Translations under genes and position numbers: made by a program
Shown: in pieces, positions 7,401 through 14,725 of the stretch
How positions within the stretch are numbered: the stretch's first letter is position 1
Layout of the letters: each line of letters begins with the position of its first letter
NCBI GenBank assembly: GCA_964636675.1
Contig: CAZWUO010000045.1
Coordinates: 1-21,458, forward strand
Direction: 5' to 3'
From: JALUUH01 sp964636675
GTDB lineage: Bacteria > Pseudomonadota > Gammaproteobacteria > S012-40
DNA: 21,458 nt
Notes under the pieces: model-generated
Told to the model about the DNA's origin: nothing
Databases searched by the model: none
Seen by the model: only the letters and a program-made list of their open reading frames with translations

Positions 7401-10174
7401 GCGCAGATAATCTTTATGTGGTTGCGGTAACCGTGAGTGATGGCAGTAATTCCAAGGTGCAAACCATTAATGTGACAGTGACGAATGACAACGACAATCT
7501 ACCTTTGTTTACCAGCAGTGATAGTGTCTTAGTCGCCGAAAATAATACGGCTGTGCTCACCGTTACAGCGACTGATGCGGATGTTGCGAGTAGCTTGGTT
7601 TTCAGTATCACCGGAGGAGATGATCGCGATGCTTTTAATCTCGATGCCAATAGCGGCGAACTCCGCTTTGGAACCGCACCAGATTTTGAAGTCCCAACGG
7701 ATGATGGTAATGATAATCTTTATGTGGTTGAGGTAAGTGTTAGCGATGGCAGCAATGTGCTGGCGCAGTTGATTAATGTCACGATCGTGGATGAAAATGA
7801 TAATACGCCGGTTTTTACCAGTAGCGACACTATTTCAGTGGTCGAAAATAACTCGGAGGTATTAATCGTCACGGCGACCGATGCGGATGCAGCGAGTAGC
7901 TTAATTTTCAGTATCACTGGGGGTGATGATCAAAATTTCTTTAACATTAATAGTAGCAGTGGCGAACTCCGTTTTGTGAATAACCCAGACTATGAAGCCC
8001 CTGCAGATGATGGCAATGATAATCTCTATATTGTTGCGGTAACCGTGAGTGATGGCAGTAATTCCAATGTGCAAACCATTAATGTGATGGTGAGCAATCT
8101 CAATGATAACAGTCCGATTTTTACCAATGGTAGTGATGTCAGTGTTAACCGAGACGAAAACAGCATTGAGGTAATGACCGTGGTGGCGGAAGATGCCGAT
8201 GCCGAAGGCGTTGATCTAAGTTACCGTATTAGTGGGGGGGTGGATGGCGCTGAGTTCAATATCGACCCGGATAATGGCCTGCTGAGCTTCATCAATGCAC
8301 CGGACTACGAAGACCCGACCGATAGCAAAGCAAACAATGTGTATATTGTTACAGTGAGTGCTACCGACGGTGAAAATACTGCGGAGCAGAACATCAGTGT
8401 CGTAGTGAATAATATTAACGATAATACACCGGTCATCACGAGTAGCGATACGCCGGAAGTGCTCGAAAATAGTACGCAAGTCATCACGCTTACCGCTACC
8501 GACGACGATGCGGGAAGCCAGTTGAACTTCAGTATTACCGGGGGTGATGATCAAAACTTCTTTAGTATTAATAGCAGCAGTGGTGTGTTGCGCTTTATCA
8601 ATGCGCCGGATTATGAAACCCCGTTGGATAGCGGCAATGATAATCTCTATGCAGTAGAGGTAGCGGTGAGCGATGGTCGTTATTCACCTACGCAAATAAT
8701 CAATGTTAGCGTTACCAATGATAATGATAATGCGCCGGTTTTCACGAGTAACGATAGCTTTCTAGTCGCTGAAAACAATACCGCCGTTACCCTTGTTACG
8801 GCAACGGATGCAGATGTGGGCAGTTCGCTGAGTTACCGCATTAGCGGTGGGGATGACCTGGCTTTTTTTGCGCTTGATGACAATACGGGTGAATTGTATT
8901 TTCTGAATGCACCAGACTATGAAACACCCTTAGATAGTGGAAACAATAATCTCTATATAGTCGAGATTGAAGCGAGTGATGGCCTTAATGCGGTACAACA
9001 GCTGATAACCGTCAGCGTCTTTGATCGGAACGAAAACCCTCCGAGCAATGTTGCAGCGATTGCTGGGGATCAGCGGGTTACGTTAAGCTGGGATGCGCCT
9101 CCGGGCACGCTTAACGCTATCGTCTACTGGTCAACGACCTCCGGAGTAGGTGCTGGCGGCACGGCGGTGGTTAGCGAAGGCACGGTTTTTTATCACGATG
9201 GAGTGAATAATGGCATAAGCTATTATTATACGGTTGCCACGTTAAGTACTGCGGGGGAAAGTCCTATTTCTGCGGAGGTTTCCGCGACGCCGATGCCCAT
9301 TGCGTTGGAGAGTTTAGTTTTTGCAGATGCTAATTTGGCAGCTTGTGTCGCTGAGCAAGCAGTGACTTATGTGAATGAATTAAATAGTTTGACCTGTCTC
9401 TCCAAAAATATAAATGATATTACAGGGATCGAAGCACTCACTGCGTTGACGGATCTTGATTTGTACAATAATACGATCAGTGAGCTTGCTGCGTTGGCAG
9501 GCCTCATTAAGCTCGAAGAACTTACCTTATGGAATAACACTATCAGTGATATCAGTCCGCTTGCCGATTTAACGGTGCTGAGGTTTCTTGATTTAGACAG
9601 CAATAATATCGTTGATGTGAGTGGGCTTGCTGCGTTGTCGTCGCTGCGAACGCTGTGGCTGATCAATAACGCTTTGTTAAGCGATATCAGTGCTCTCGCA
9701 AGTCTTACCACACTGACTAAGCTTTATTTGCACGATAATAATATTAGTGATGTTGGCAGTCTGTTTACGCTCACGGCTTTGGAAACGCTGCATTTACAGA
9801 ATAACAGTATCAGTGAAATCCAAGGGCTGGCCAGCCTCGAGGCGTTGACCGAGCTTAACGTGCAGAACAATAATATCGACGATATCGCTGCGCTCACCGG
9901 CTTGGTTAATTTGCAAGTGTTGTTCATGCTGAATAACGCAATCGCAGATGTGACTGCGTTGGCTAATTTGGTGAATCTAGAACAGTTGCAGCTAGACAAT
10001 AACTTTATTTCGACCGGTGTGGCTGACTTGGTTTCGTTGATCAATGCAAGTTTGATCCGCTTGGATTCAAACCCCGATATACTTTGTGCCGATTTAACGA
10101 CTTTAGACACCGTGCTTGATGCTGCTAATGGCGCGGACTCCGGGATAGTAACGTGGAATGTATGTACCCCGTAA
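4430..10174 (+). CDS. Giant cadherin/fibronectin-III/leucine-rich-repeat surface lipoprotein
   Basis: A 1914-residue predicted outer-membrane lipoprotein, probably an adhesin or ligand-binding protein. The lipobox is LIAC (Cys20) followed by Gly. Residues ~30-75 look like a carboxypeptidase-regulatory beta-domain (DVNGNRIRTKIDANGKYSIG); ~100-225 is unrecognised. Two FN3 domains follow (~227-314 and ~320-413), each with a Cys pair. Then come eleven cadherin repeats of about 102 residues (415-1538). Each repeat has a VAEN-type start, a TDxD motif, GGxDxxxFxL, PDYExP, SDG and NDNxP, as expected for calcium-binding linkers. A third FN3 covers ~1539-1621. An internalin-like N-cap (FADANLAACV) leads into about ten 22-23-residue leucine-rich repeats (1660-1882). 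Cys1639/Cys1656 and Cys1886/Cys1912 flank the solenoid and may form capping disulfides. I see no membrane anchor besides the lipid, no sorting motif and no dockerin. The start has a strong ribosome-binding site. Whether it faces outward is unproven. Confidence 0.9.
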   Translation: MARVKDILLAFMCLSTLIACGEGEIVAGGVLGLSGTIAVSAKVVNSDIIIKDVNGNRIRTKIDANGKYSIGVRTIMQAPFIVQIIRKDAGSLYSIATERGVANVHPLSDIIVRNWFAFAGRDIDKEFQNGEAIINPPTKEEIDWLTKVFKKLLLPAYEEFQVAENFNFLRTDFATNNGKFYKLLDHLIVEIQQSKFSIKIIDPDTQIETTIVDRLDLAVNLSEPDLLAPSLAKKLKAIPAGVSEITLSWKASEDNIGVAGYNIYRSGEVIANTPFVVFKDTELTTDAEYCYVVEAYDGANNSSGKSAEICAATTTTIDTIVPDKTENLRTTKSGNNEIAISWDPSAAMDVLGYYLYRSEKDQEKEKIATLIAENYSDSKVQESTTYCYAIVAFDASGNLAPMSDESCLSTSAPSVTSAALVTVAENTRKVLTVEATAIDGGSLSFSLSGGVDRDVFNLNSLTGELVFDSAPNYEVPTDSDADNIYVIEVTVSDGANVVVQVIEVSVSNVNDNAPYFTSTDTAIIAENSLTITRIVATDIDGDVLTYSIVGGVDKDAFRLDSNNGLLNFASLPDFENPTDDDGDNVYSVDITVSDGINTIPQTINVTVSNINDGIPLITSPNTANIVENASINFILTAADIDNASVDLSFSLYGGADRDVFNLDAASGQLTFKLAPDYDIPADANGDNTYTLEVGVSDGSNTSTQIINIMVSNINDNLPIFTNGDNISVGVDENTIGIMTVLAEDADRMGLSYRISGGVDQNQFNINSTSGLLTFEPVPNYENPTDSKANNVYIVTVSASDGENTAEQNISVVVNNINDNTPDITSSDTAVVLENNTAVITLTATDADTGSQLNFSITGGDDQNLFSLNGSSGVLRFINAPDYENPLDSGKDNLYTVEVTVSDGNNTDSQVINITLTDENDNTPVFTSSDSVSVVENNTRVITVVASDGDAASSLSFSITGGDDRDAFNLDANSGELHFVNSPDYEAPTDDGADNLYVVAVTVSDGSNSKVQTINVTVTNDNDNLPLFTSSDSVLVAENNTAVLTVTATDADVASSLVFSITGGDDRDAFNLDANSGELRFGTAPDFEVPTDDGNDNLYVVEVSVSDGSNVLAQLINVTIVDENDNTPVFTSSDTISVVENNSEVLIVTATDADAASSLIFSITGGDDQNFFNINSSSGELRFVNNPDYEAPADDGNDNLYIVAVTVSDGSNSNVQTINVMVSNLNDNSPIFTNGSDVSVNRDENSIEVMTVVAEDADAEGVDLSYRISGGVDGAEFNIDPDNGLLSFINAPDYEDPTDSKANNVYIVTVSATDGENTAEQNISVVVNNINDNTPVITSSDTPEVLENSTQVITLTATDDDAGSQLNFSITGGDDQNFFSINSSSGVLRFINAPDYETPLDSGNDNLYAVEVAVSDGRYSPTQIINVSVTNDNDNAPVFTSNDSFLVAENNTAVTLVTATDADVGSSLSYRISGGDDLAFFALDDNTGELYFLNAPDYETPLDSGNNNLYIVEIEASDGLNAVQQLITVSVFDRNENPPSNVAAIAGDQRVTLSWDAPPGTLNAIVYWSTTSGVGAGGTAVVSEGTVFYHDGVNNGISYYYTVATLSTAGESPISAEVSATPMPIALESLVFADANLAACVAEQAVTYVNELNSLTCLSKNINDITGIEALTALTDLDLYNNTISELAALAGLIKLEELTLWNNTISDISPLADLTVLRFLDLDSNNIVDVSGLAALSSLRTLWLINNALLSDISALASLTTLTKLYLHDNNISDVGSLFTLTALETLHLQNNSISEIQGLASLEALTELNVQNNNIDDIAALTGLVNLQVLFMLNNAIADVTALANLVNLEQLQLDNNFISTGVADLVSLINASLIRLDSNPDILCADLTTLDTVLDAANGADSGIVTWNVCTP
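5672..9043 (+). repeat. Tandem coding array of eleven ~306-bp cadherin repeats
   Basis: The units are about 102 codons long and in frame, and encode residues 415-1538. DNA similarity is strongest between non-adjacent units. The block from 6778 to about 7135 (end of repeat 4 and most of repeat 5) matches 8317 to about 8674 (repeats 9-10) without indels at an offset of 1539 bases. The repeat 5/6 junction near 7178 matches the repeat 7/8 junction near 7790 at 612 bases. Repeats 6 and 7 match around 7313 and 7619 at 306 bases. Nested duplication or gene conversion has therefore shaped the array. It is a protein repeat, not a CRISPR. Confidence 0.85.
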
Positions 10175-10273
10175 AAGTTTTAGATATTTCAAAAGTTCTG
10201 GTATATTTTTTGTACCCCTATAGAAAATTGTAATTACGATGCTTCTAGCTCGGTTAATTGGGAAAAAGTAATC

Positions 10274-10867
10274 ATGCCTCGTTATACCTGTTTTGTATTT
10301 GTTGTGATTTTTATGTTTTCAGGACAAACTTATGCTGACGGCGAAAGCTTTATTGGAATGGACGTCGCTCTAGAGCAATTTGAACCTAAAAATCCAGATA
10401 ATGGTTCAAGTTACGCAAGCTATGGTAATGGCTTGGCTTTGGCGATTAAAGCGGGCACTTCGTTACCCATTATTCACCATAATTTGGCCATTGAAGGTGA
10501 GCTTTTTCGGACGCTTGATCCACTGGTTGCGGAGGGCCCAGATGCTGCCTTTTTCTCCACGGATGTTGTACTTACCATCGCTAATGTTCTCGCGAGCTAT
10601 AAATATAATTTGAGCGATGCATTCGCGGTTAAAGCGAAGCTCGGGGCATATTATGCGCTTTGGTATTTTGAGCCATATGGAGGAGTATGTGTGATAAATG
10701 CTGCATTTTGTAATGGTTTGGCTGAAGATGAGTTTGATGAGGTTGGCATGAGTTACGGCGTTTCATTGCTTTATGGCGTCAATAATAAAGCAGATATAAC
10801 CGCAAATTGGCTTGCTAATGGTTCTGCCATTGCGCATTTTAGCTTAGGTGTTAATTATCTATTTTAG
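10274..10867 (+). CDS. Small outer-membrane beta-barrel protein
   Basis: A 197-residue protein with a signal peptide (hydrophobic core FVFVVIFMF, cleavage probably after Ala21 in QTYA). The mature part has alternating hydrophobic/polar strands, for example LALAIKAGTSL, NLAIEGELFRT, VKAKLGAYYALWYF and SYGVSLLYGV, and ends in the canonical Phe-terminated strand FSLGVNYLF. The size suits an eight-stranded OmpA/OmpX/OmpW-like barrel. Two cysteines (CVINAAFC) may close a loop. The gene begins 99 bases after the cadherin-lipoprotein stop on the same strand, with a GGGA-type ribosome-binding site and no clear terminator between them, so co-transcription is plausible. I cannot assign a specific function; a porin-like or partner role for the lipoprotein is guesswork. 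Confidence 0.75.
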   Translation: MPRYTCFVFVVIFMFSGQTYADGESFIGMDVALEQFEPKNPDNGSSYASYGNGLALAIKAGTSLPIIHHNLAIEGELFRTLDPLVAEGPDAAFFSTDVVLTIANVLASYKYNLSDAFAVKAKLGAYYALWYFEPYGGVCVINAAFCNGLAEDEFDEVGMSYGVSLLYGVNNKADITANWLANGSAIAHFSLGVNYLF

Positions 10868-11167
10868 ATGATTCAATAGCTGTTCCCTAGTACATCGCGC
10901 CAATATAACCTGGATGATGTGTTAGTACACCATCCATATTAATTAATGGATACAAACCGGCTAAAGCCTCAACCTCCAAATACTTTCCGTTGGAGGTTGA
11001 GGCTTTAGCCTGTCTGTTATCTTTGTCCGACGCCATAAAGTTAGAGTACCTCTTTTGAGTCATCACTCTGTTCTCAGTCCGATTGTATTCCCCCCGGAAA
11101 CGAAGTAGTCTTTGCGTCCTTTGTATGCGCCTATTTTCAGCGGCGCAAATAACGGTAGCAAATAACT
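10868..11167. other. Intergenic region before tgt (300 bp)
   Basis: No gene is visible. It holds an imperfect stem around 10911-10935 (GGATG...CATCC), a second (ATCCAT 10932-10937, ATGGAT 10946-10951), the long perfect stem at 10959-11010, and a 6-bp hairpin close to tgt (TGCGCC 11126-11131, GGCGCA 11142-11147). In many gammaproteobacteria queA lies directly upstream of tgt; it is absent here. I see no preQ1 riboswitch pattern. Confidence 0.5.
10959..11010. repeat. Perfect 21-bp inverted repeat with 10-nt loop
   Basis: Arms 10959-10979 and 10990-11010 are exactly complementary over 21 bp. The outer ten bases of each arm (GGCTAAAGCC / GGCTTTAGCC) are themselves partly self-complementary. No T-tract follows either arm, so it is not a classical rho-independent terminator, though it could stop readthrough in both directions or protect a 3' end. 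The perfection suggests a recently inserted palindromic repeat unit, such as a REP-type element, or a selected RNA hairpin. Confidence 0.75.
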
Positions 11168-12283
11168 TTGAAATTTGAGCTTTTAACGACCGAAGATAAA
11201 TCCCGCCGTGGGCGGATGATATTTAATCGTGGCATTGTAGAAACGCCCGCATTTATGCCGGTGGGTACTTATGCCACCGTAAAGTCAATGACCCCCGAAG
11301 AATTGGTGGATTTAGGCGCAGAGATTATCCTCGGAAATACCTTCCATTTAATGTTACGCCCCGGTACCGACGTTATTAAGGCACACGGTAGCCTGCATGA
11401 TTTCATGCATTGGGATAAACCTATATTGACGGATTCCGGTGGGTTTCAAGTATTTAGCCTGGGTGAATTGCGTAAAATCACCGAGCAAGGCGTGCATTTT
11501 AAGTCGCCGATAAATGGCGATAAAGTGTTTATTGGGCCAGAGGAATCGATGGCTGTGCAACGGGATTTAGGCGCGGATATCGTGATGATCTTTGATGAGT
11601 GTACGCCGTATCCTGCGACGGAAGATGCAGCACGGGAGTCCATGGAGTTATCATTGCGCTGGGCAAAACGTAGCAAATACGCCCATGAAGGCAATGCAAA
11701 TGCACTTTTTGGTATTGTGCAGGGCGGCATGTATCTGAATTTGCGCGATCAGTCGTTGCAAGGTTTGCGCGAAATCGGTTTTGATGGATATGCCTTAGGC
11801 GGGCTTTCAGTGGGAGAGCCCAAGGATGAAATGATCAGGGTGTTAGATCATATTACCCCGGCTATGCCGATAGATAAACCGAGGTATTTAATGGGGGTGG
11901 GTAAACCCGAAGATATTGTCGAGTCTGTGCGGCGTGGCATTGATATGTTTGATTGTGTCATGCCGACACGAAACGCACGCAACGGTCATCTATTCACCAC
12001 TAAGGGCGTTGTGCGAATAAGAAATAGTCAATATGCAAAAGATACCCAGCCCTTGGATGAACGATGTGGGTGTTATACCTGTCGAAACTATTCGCGTTCG
12101 TATCTGCGTTTTTTGGACAAAAATAAAGAATTACTGGGCGCTCGATTAAACAGTATCCACAATCTCTATTATTACCAAGATTTAATGCGTAATATACGTT
12201 CGGCTTTGGATGACGGGGAATTCCAGGCATTTGTCCAAGAATTTTATTCTATGCGCTCGCAAGGGGTGCCTGATATGGCATAA
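11168..12283 (+). CDS. tgt: tRNA-guanine transglycosylase (queuine tRNA-ribosyltransferase)
   Basis: A cytosolic enzyme that exchanges guanine-34 of Asp, Asn, His and Tyr tRNAs for the queuosine precursor preQ1. The 371 residues align closely with E. coli Tgt from start to end. Visible motifs are ILTDSGGFQVFSLG with catalytic Asp89, GIVQGG, GGLSVGEPK, and FDCVMPTRNARNGH with nucleophile Asp262. The zinc site is CGCYTC plus His331 (Cys300, Cys302, Cys305). The start is TTG at 11168: MKFELLTTED aligns with the E. coli N-terminus and an in-frame TAG lies four codons upstream. The ribosome-binding site is weak. It heads the tgt-yajC-secD-secF cluster; yajC follows after 101 bases. Confidence 0.97.
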   Translation: MKFELLTTEDKSRRGRMIFNRGIVETPAFMPVGTYATVKSMTPEELVDLGAEIILGNTFHLMLRPGTDVIKAHGSLHDFMHWDKPILTDSGGFQVFSLGELRKITEQGVHFKSPINGDKVFIGPEESMAVQRDLGADIVMIFDECTPYPATEDAARESMELSLRWAKRSKYAHEGNANALFGIVQGGMYLNLRDQSLQGLREIGFDGYALGGLSVGEPKDEMIRVLDHITPAMPIDKPRYLMGVGKPEDIVESVRRGIDMFDCVMPTRNARNGHLFTTKGVVRIRNSQYAKDTQPLDERCGCYTCRNYSRSYLRFLDKNKELLGARLNSIHNLYYYQDLMRNIRSALDDGEFQAFVQEFYSMRSQGVPDMA

Positions 12284-12384
12284 TACGGCCCCCTGAATTA
12301 TAACAAGCGGAGCGTTGAGGGTGATTTATAGAGATGATCGTCCCATATCTCCTAGGTAAAACAATTTATTAGAGAGGAAATTAC

Positions 12385-12714
12385 ATGAGTTTTTTCATTT
12401 CAGATGCAATGGCGGAAGGCGAAGCGGCGGCAGGAGCAGGATCTGCTGAAAGCTTTATGGGTTTAATCCCGTTGGTCGTGGTTTTTATTATTTTCTATTT
12501 CCTCTTAATGCGTCCGCAAATAAAACGCGCCAAAGAGCATAAAAAATTAACCGAATCGGTTAATAAGGGTGATGAAGTAAGCACCAGCGGTGGCATGTTG
12601 GGCAAAGTTGTTGATGTGAATGAGAATTTTGTAACAATGGAAGTCGCAGACAATGTTCGGGTTAAAGTTCAACGCCAAGCGATTGCTACTTTGTTACCCA
12701 AAGGTACTATTTAA
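12385..12714 (+). CDS. yajC: Sec translocon accessory protein YajC
   Basis: A 109-residue single-span inner-membrane protein that associates with SecDF in the Sec holotranslocon. The start MSFFISDAMA matches E. coli YajC. One transmembrane helix (about residues 26-42, LIPLVVVFIIFYFLLM) is followed by RPQIKRAKEHKKL and the cytosolic domain KGDEVSTSGGMLGKV, ending in LLPKGTI. A clear ribosome-binding site, AGAGAGG (12371-12377), sits seven bases before the ATG. The gene is followed by secD after 58 bases, the standard arrangement. Confidence 0.97.
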   Translation: MSFFISDAMAEGEAAAGAGSAESFMGLIPLVVVFIIFYFLLMRPQIKRAKEHKKLTESVNKGDEVSTSGGMLGKVVDVNENFVTMEVADNVRVKVQRQAIATLLPKGTI

Positions 12715-12772
12715 AGCGGTACTTAACATGAGCTAGTTAGCTACTGCCATCCACTAGAATTTGGCGAGATCA

Positions 12773-14647
12773 ATGATTAATCAATACCCTTTTTGGAAAT
12801 ACCTGTTACTTATTGTTGTAATAATAGTTGGCGCTCTTTACGCGTTGCCGAACCTCTATGGTGAAGACCCCGCCATCCAAATTTCTGCGACTCGCGGTGC
12901 GGTACTTGATGCAAGCACGGTAGACTCAGTCAAGGATAAATTGGGTCAAGCAAATATATCGGTGAAGAGTATTGTGCTTGATACAGAGCAAATACTGATT
13001 CGTTTTGGTGATACCGAAGAGCAGCTAAAAGGGCAAGATGTTCTGCGGGATGCTTTAAATAATGATTATATCGTTGCACTTAATCTCGCACCATCGACAC
13101 CGCAATGGATGCGAGATATTCAGGCCAAGCCAATGTATCTCGGTTTGGATTTGCGCGGTGGCGTTCACTTTTTGATGCAAGTGGACATGGACGCGGCGGT
13201 TACCCAAGCGCTGGAAAGATATAGAGGTGATTTTCGGACGCTGTTACGCGAAGAAAAAATTCGCTATTTGGCGATTACGCGGGAAGGAAATGCGCTTGAT
13301 GGTAGTGGTGTTATCCGTCTAAAGTTTCGTAACGAGCAAGTGCGTACAGATGCGCGCCGTTTAATCAAAAAAGAATTTCAGTTATTGGAGTTGCGGACTG
13401 AAGAAGATGAAAAATATACTTATCTTTTCGTATCAATGGCGCAAAGAGAAATATTGGAAACGCAAAAGCTCGCGGTGCAGCAAAACGTAACCACGCTACG
13501 CAATCGGGTTAACGAGCTCGGTGTGGCGGAACCGGTTATCCAACAACAAGGTTTAGATCGCATCGTCGTGCAATTGCCGGGGGTGCAGGATACGGCACGG
13601 GCTAAAGAGATTCTCGGTGCGACGGCTACGCTAGAATTTAGAATGGTGGAAGAAGAGCACAGTGTTGCGACGGCGGTCAAAGGACGCGTTCCACCGGGTA
13701 CCCGCCTGTATCGTGAGCGCAACGGTGACCCCATCTTGTTGAAAAATGAAGTCATGTTGACCGGTGATTATATAGTTGATGCATCGTCGGGCATCGATTC
13801 GCAGTCGGGTGGGCCGAAGGTTGATATTTCCCTCGATAGTAAAGGTGGTCGACTCTTTACGAACGCGACCAAAGACAACGTGGGTAAATTAATGGCCGTG
13901 GTTTTTATTGAAACCAAAACGGATAGACGCACGATTAATGGCAAAGTGACTAAAACCAAACGCAAAGTCGAAGAAGTGATTAACGTTGCGCGAATTCGCG
14001 AGCGCCTAGGCAGTCGATTTCAAATTACCGGTTTGGATAGTACCGGAGAAGCCCGTGATTTGGCCTTATTACTGCGTGCAGGTGCGCTAGCCGCGCCGAT
14101 TGATATCGTTGAAGAGCGTACGGTAGGGCCGAGTTTAGGCCAAGACAATATCGATCAAGGATTCATGTCGGTTATTATTGGCTTTGTTTTTGTGCTGGTG
14201 TTTATGGTCATGTTTTATCTCGGATTTGGCATGGTCGCAAATCTAGCCTTGACGCTTAATCTGATTATTATTGTGGCTGTTCTTTCGATGTTACAAGCAA
14301 CGCTGACCTTACCGGGTATTGCGGGTATTGTATTAACCGTTGGTATGGCGGTGGATGCTAATGTGCTTATCTTTGAACGTATACGCGAAGAGCTGCGTGC
14401 CGGGGTTAGCCCGCAAGGTGCGATTGATGCCGGTTATAGCAAAGCATTTTCGACCATCGCAGATGCCAATATAACGACATTAATTGCAGCGGTGGTATTA
14501 TTTGCAATCGGTACTGGGCCAATCAAGGGCTTTGCGATTACCTTGTCTATTGGCATCTTGACGTCTATGTTTACGGCTATATTTGCGACCCGAGCGGTTG
14601 TTAATTTAATGTATGGTGGCAAGAAAATTAAGAAGCTTTCGCTATAA
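12773..14647 (+). CDS. secD: Protein translocase subunit SecD
   Basis: An inner-membrane subunit that uses the proton gradient to pull translocating chains into the periplasm with SecF. From this ATG it is 624 residues. TM1 is in the first ~25 residues (MINQYPFWKY...), followed by the LDLRGGVHFLMQVD motif and the large periplasmic P1 domain with QQNVTTLRNRVNELGVAEPV. A C-terminal five-helix bundle contains PGIAGIVLTVGMAVDANVLIFERIREEL, including the conserved Asp of proton coupling. It ends GGKKIKKLSL, like E. coli. A TTG four codons upstream (12761) is also open in frame. I prefer the ATG because MINQYPFWKY aligns with the E. coli start MLNRYPLWKY. The ribosome-binding site is GGCGAG, with short spacing. 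Confidence 0.96.
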   Translation: MINQYPFWKYLLLIVVIIVGALYALPNLYGEDPAIQISATRGAVLDASTVDSVKDKLGQANISVKSIVLDTEQILIRFGDTEEQLKGQDVLRDALNNDYIVALNLAPSTPQWMRDIQAKPMYLGLDLRGGVHFLMQVDMDAAVTQALERYRGDFRTLLREEKIRYLAITREGNALDGSGVIRLKFRNEQVRTDARRLIKKEFQLLELRTEEDEKYTYLFVSMAQREILETQKLAVQQNVTTLRNRVNELGVAEPVIQQQGLDRIVVQLPGVQDTARAKEILGATATLEFRMVEEEHSVATAVKGRVPPGTRLYRERNGDPILLKNEVMLTGDYIVDASSGIDSQSGGPKVDISLDSKGGRLFTNATKDNVGKLMAVVFIETKTDRRTINGKVTKTKRKVEEVINVARIRERLGSRFQITGLDSTGEARDLALLLRAGALAAPIDIVEERTVGPSLGQDNIDQGFMSVIIGFVFVLVFMVMFYLGFGMVANLALTLNLIIIVAVLSMLQATLTLPGIAGIVLTVGMAVDANVLIFERIREELRAGVSPQGAIDAGYSKAFSTIADANITTLIAAVVLFAIGTGPIKGFAITLSIGILTSMFTAIFATRAVVNLMYGGKKIKKLSL

Positions 14648-14725
14648 TACTTTGCGCTATAAAATGCGGTGCGATAAAAACTTTGCTCTATCAATAAAAG
14701 TCTTCTCTGCTAACGGAATTTAATC

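Noticed and set aside
5672..9043. Regular direct repeats that might be taken for a CRISPR or satellite array
   Set aside because: The period is 306 bases, the reading frame stays open, and the translation is a clear cadherin repeat.
5262..9711. Many open frames on the minus strand opposite the cadherin gene, including one of 189 codons at 6446-7015
   Set aside because: They recur with the 306-base periodicity of the plus-strand repeats and are mirror images of its codon pattern. They lack ribosome-binding sites and recognisable domains.
10380..10613. 77-codon alternative plus-strand frame inside the beta-barrel gene
   Set aside because: It overlaps a frame that has a signal peptide and a barrel-type C-terminus; the alternative has neither.
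11011..11167. preQ1 riboswitch or other metabolite sensor before tgt
   Set aside because: I found no matching conserved core; there is only a 6-bp hairpin close to the start codon.
11354..11730. Minus-strand frames inside tgt
   Set aside because: tgt is a highly conserved full-length gene on the plus strand; the antisense frames are incidental.
12761..12772. TTG start for SecD giving four extra residues
   Set aside because: The family N-terminus (MINQYPFWKY here, MLNRYPLWKY in E. coli) begins at the ATG at 12773.
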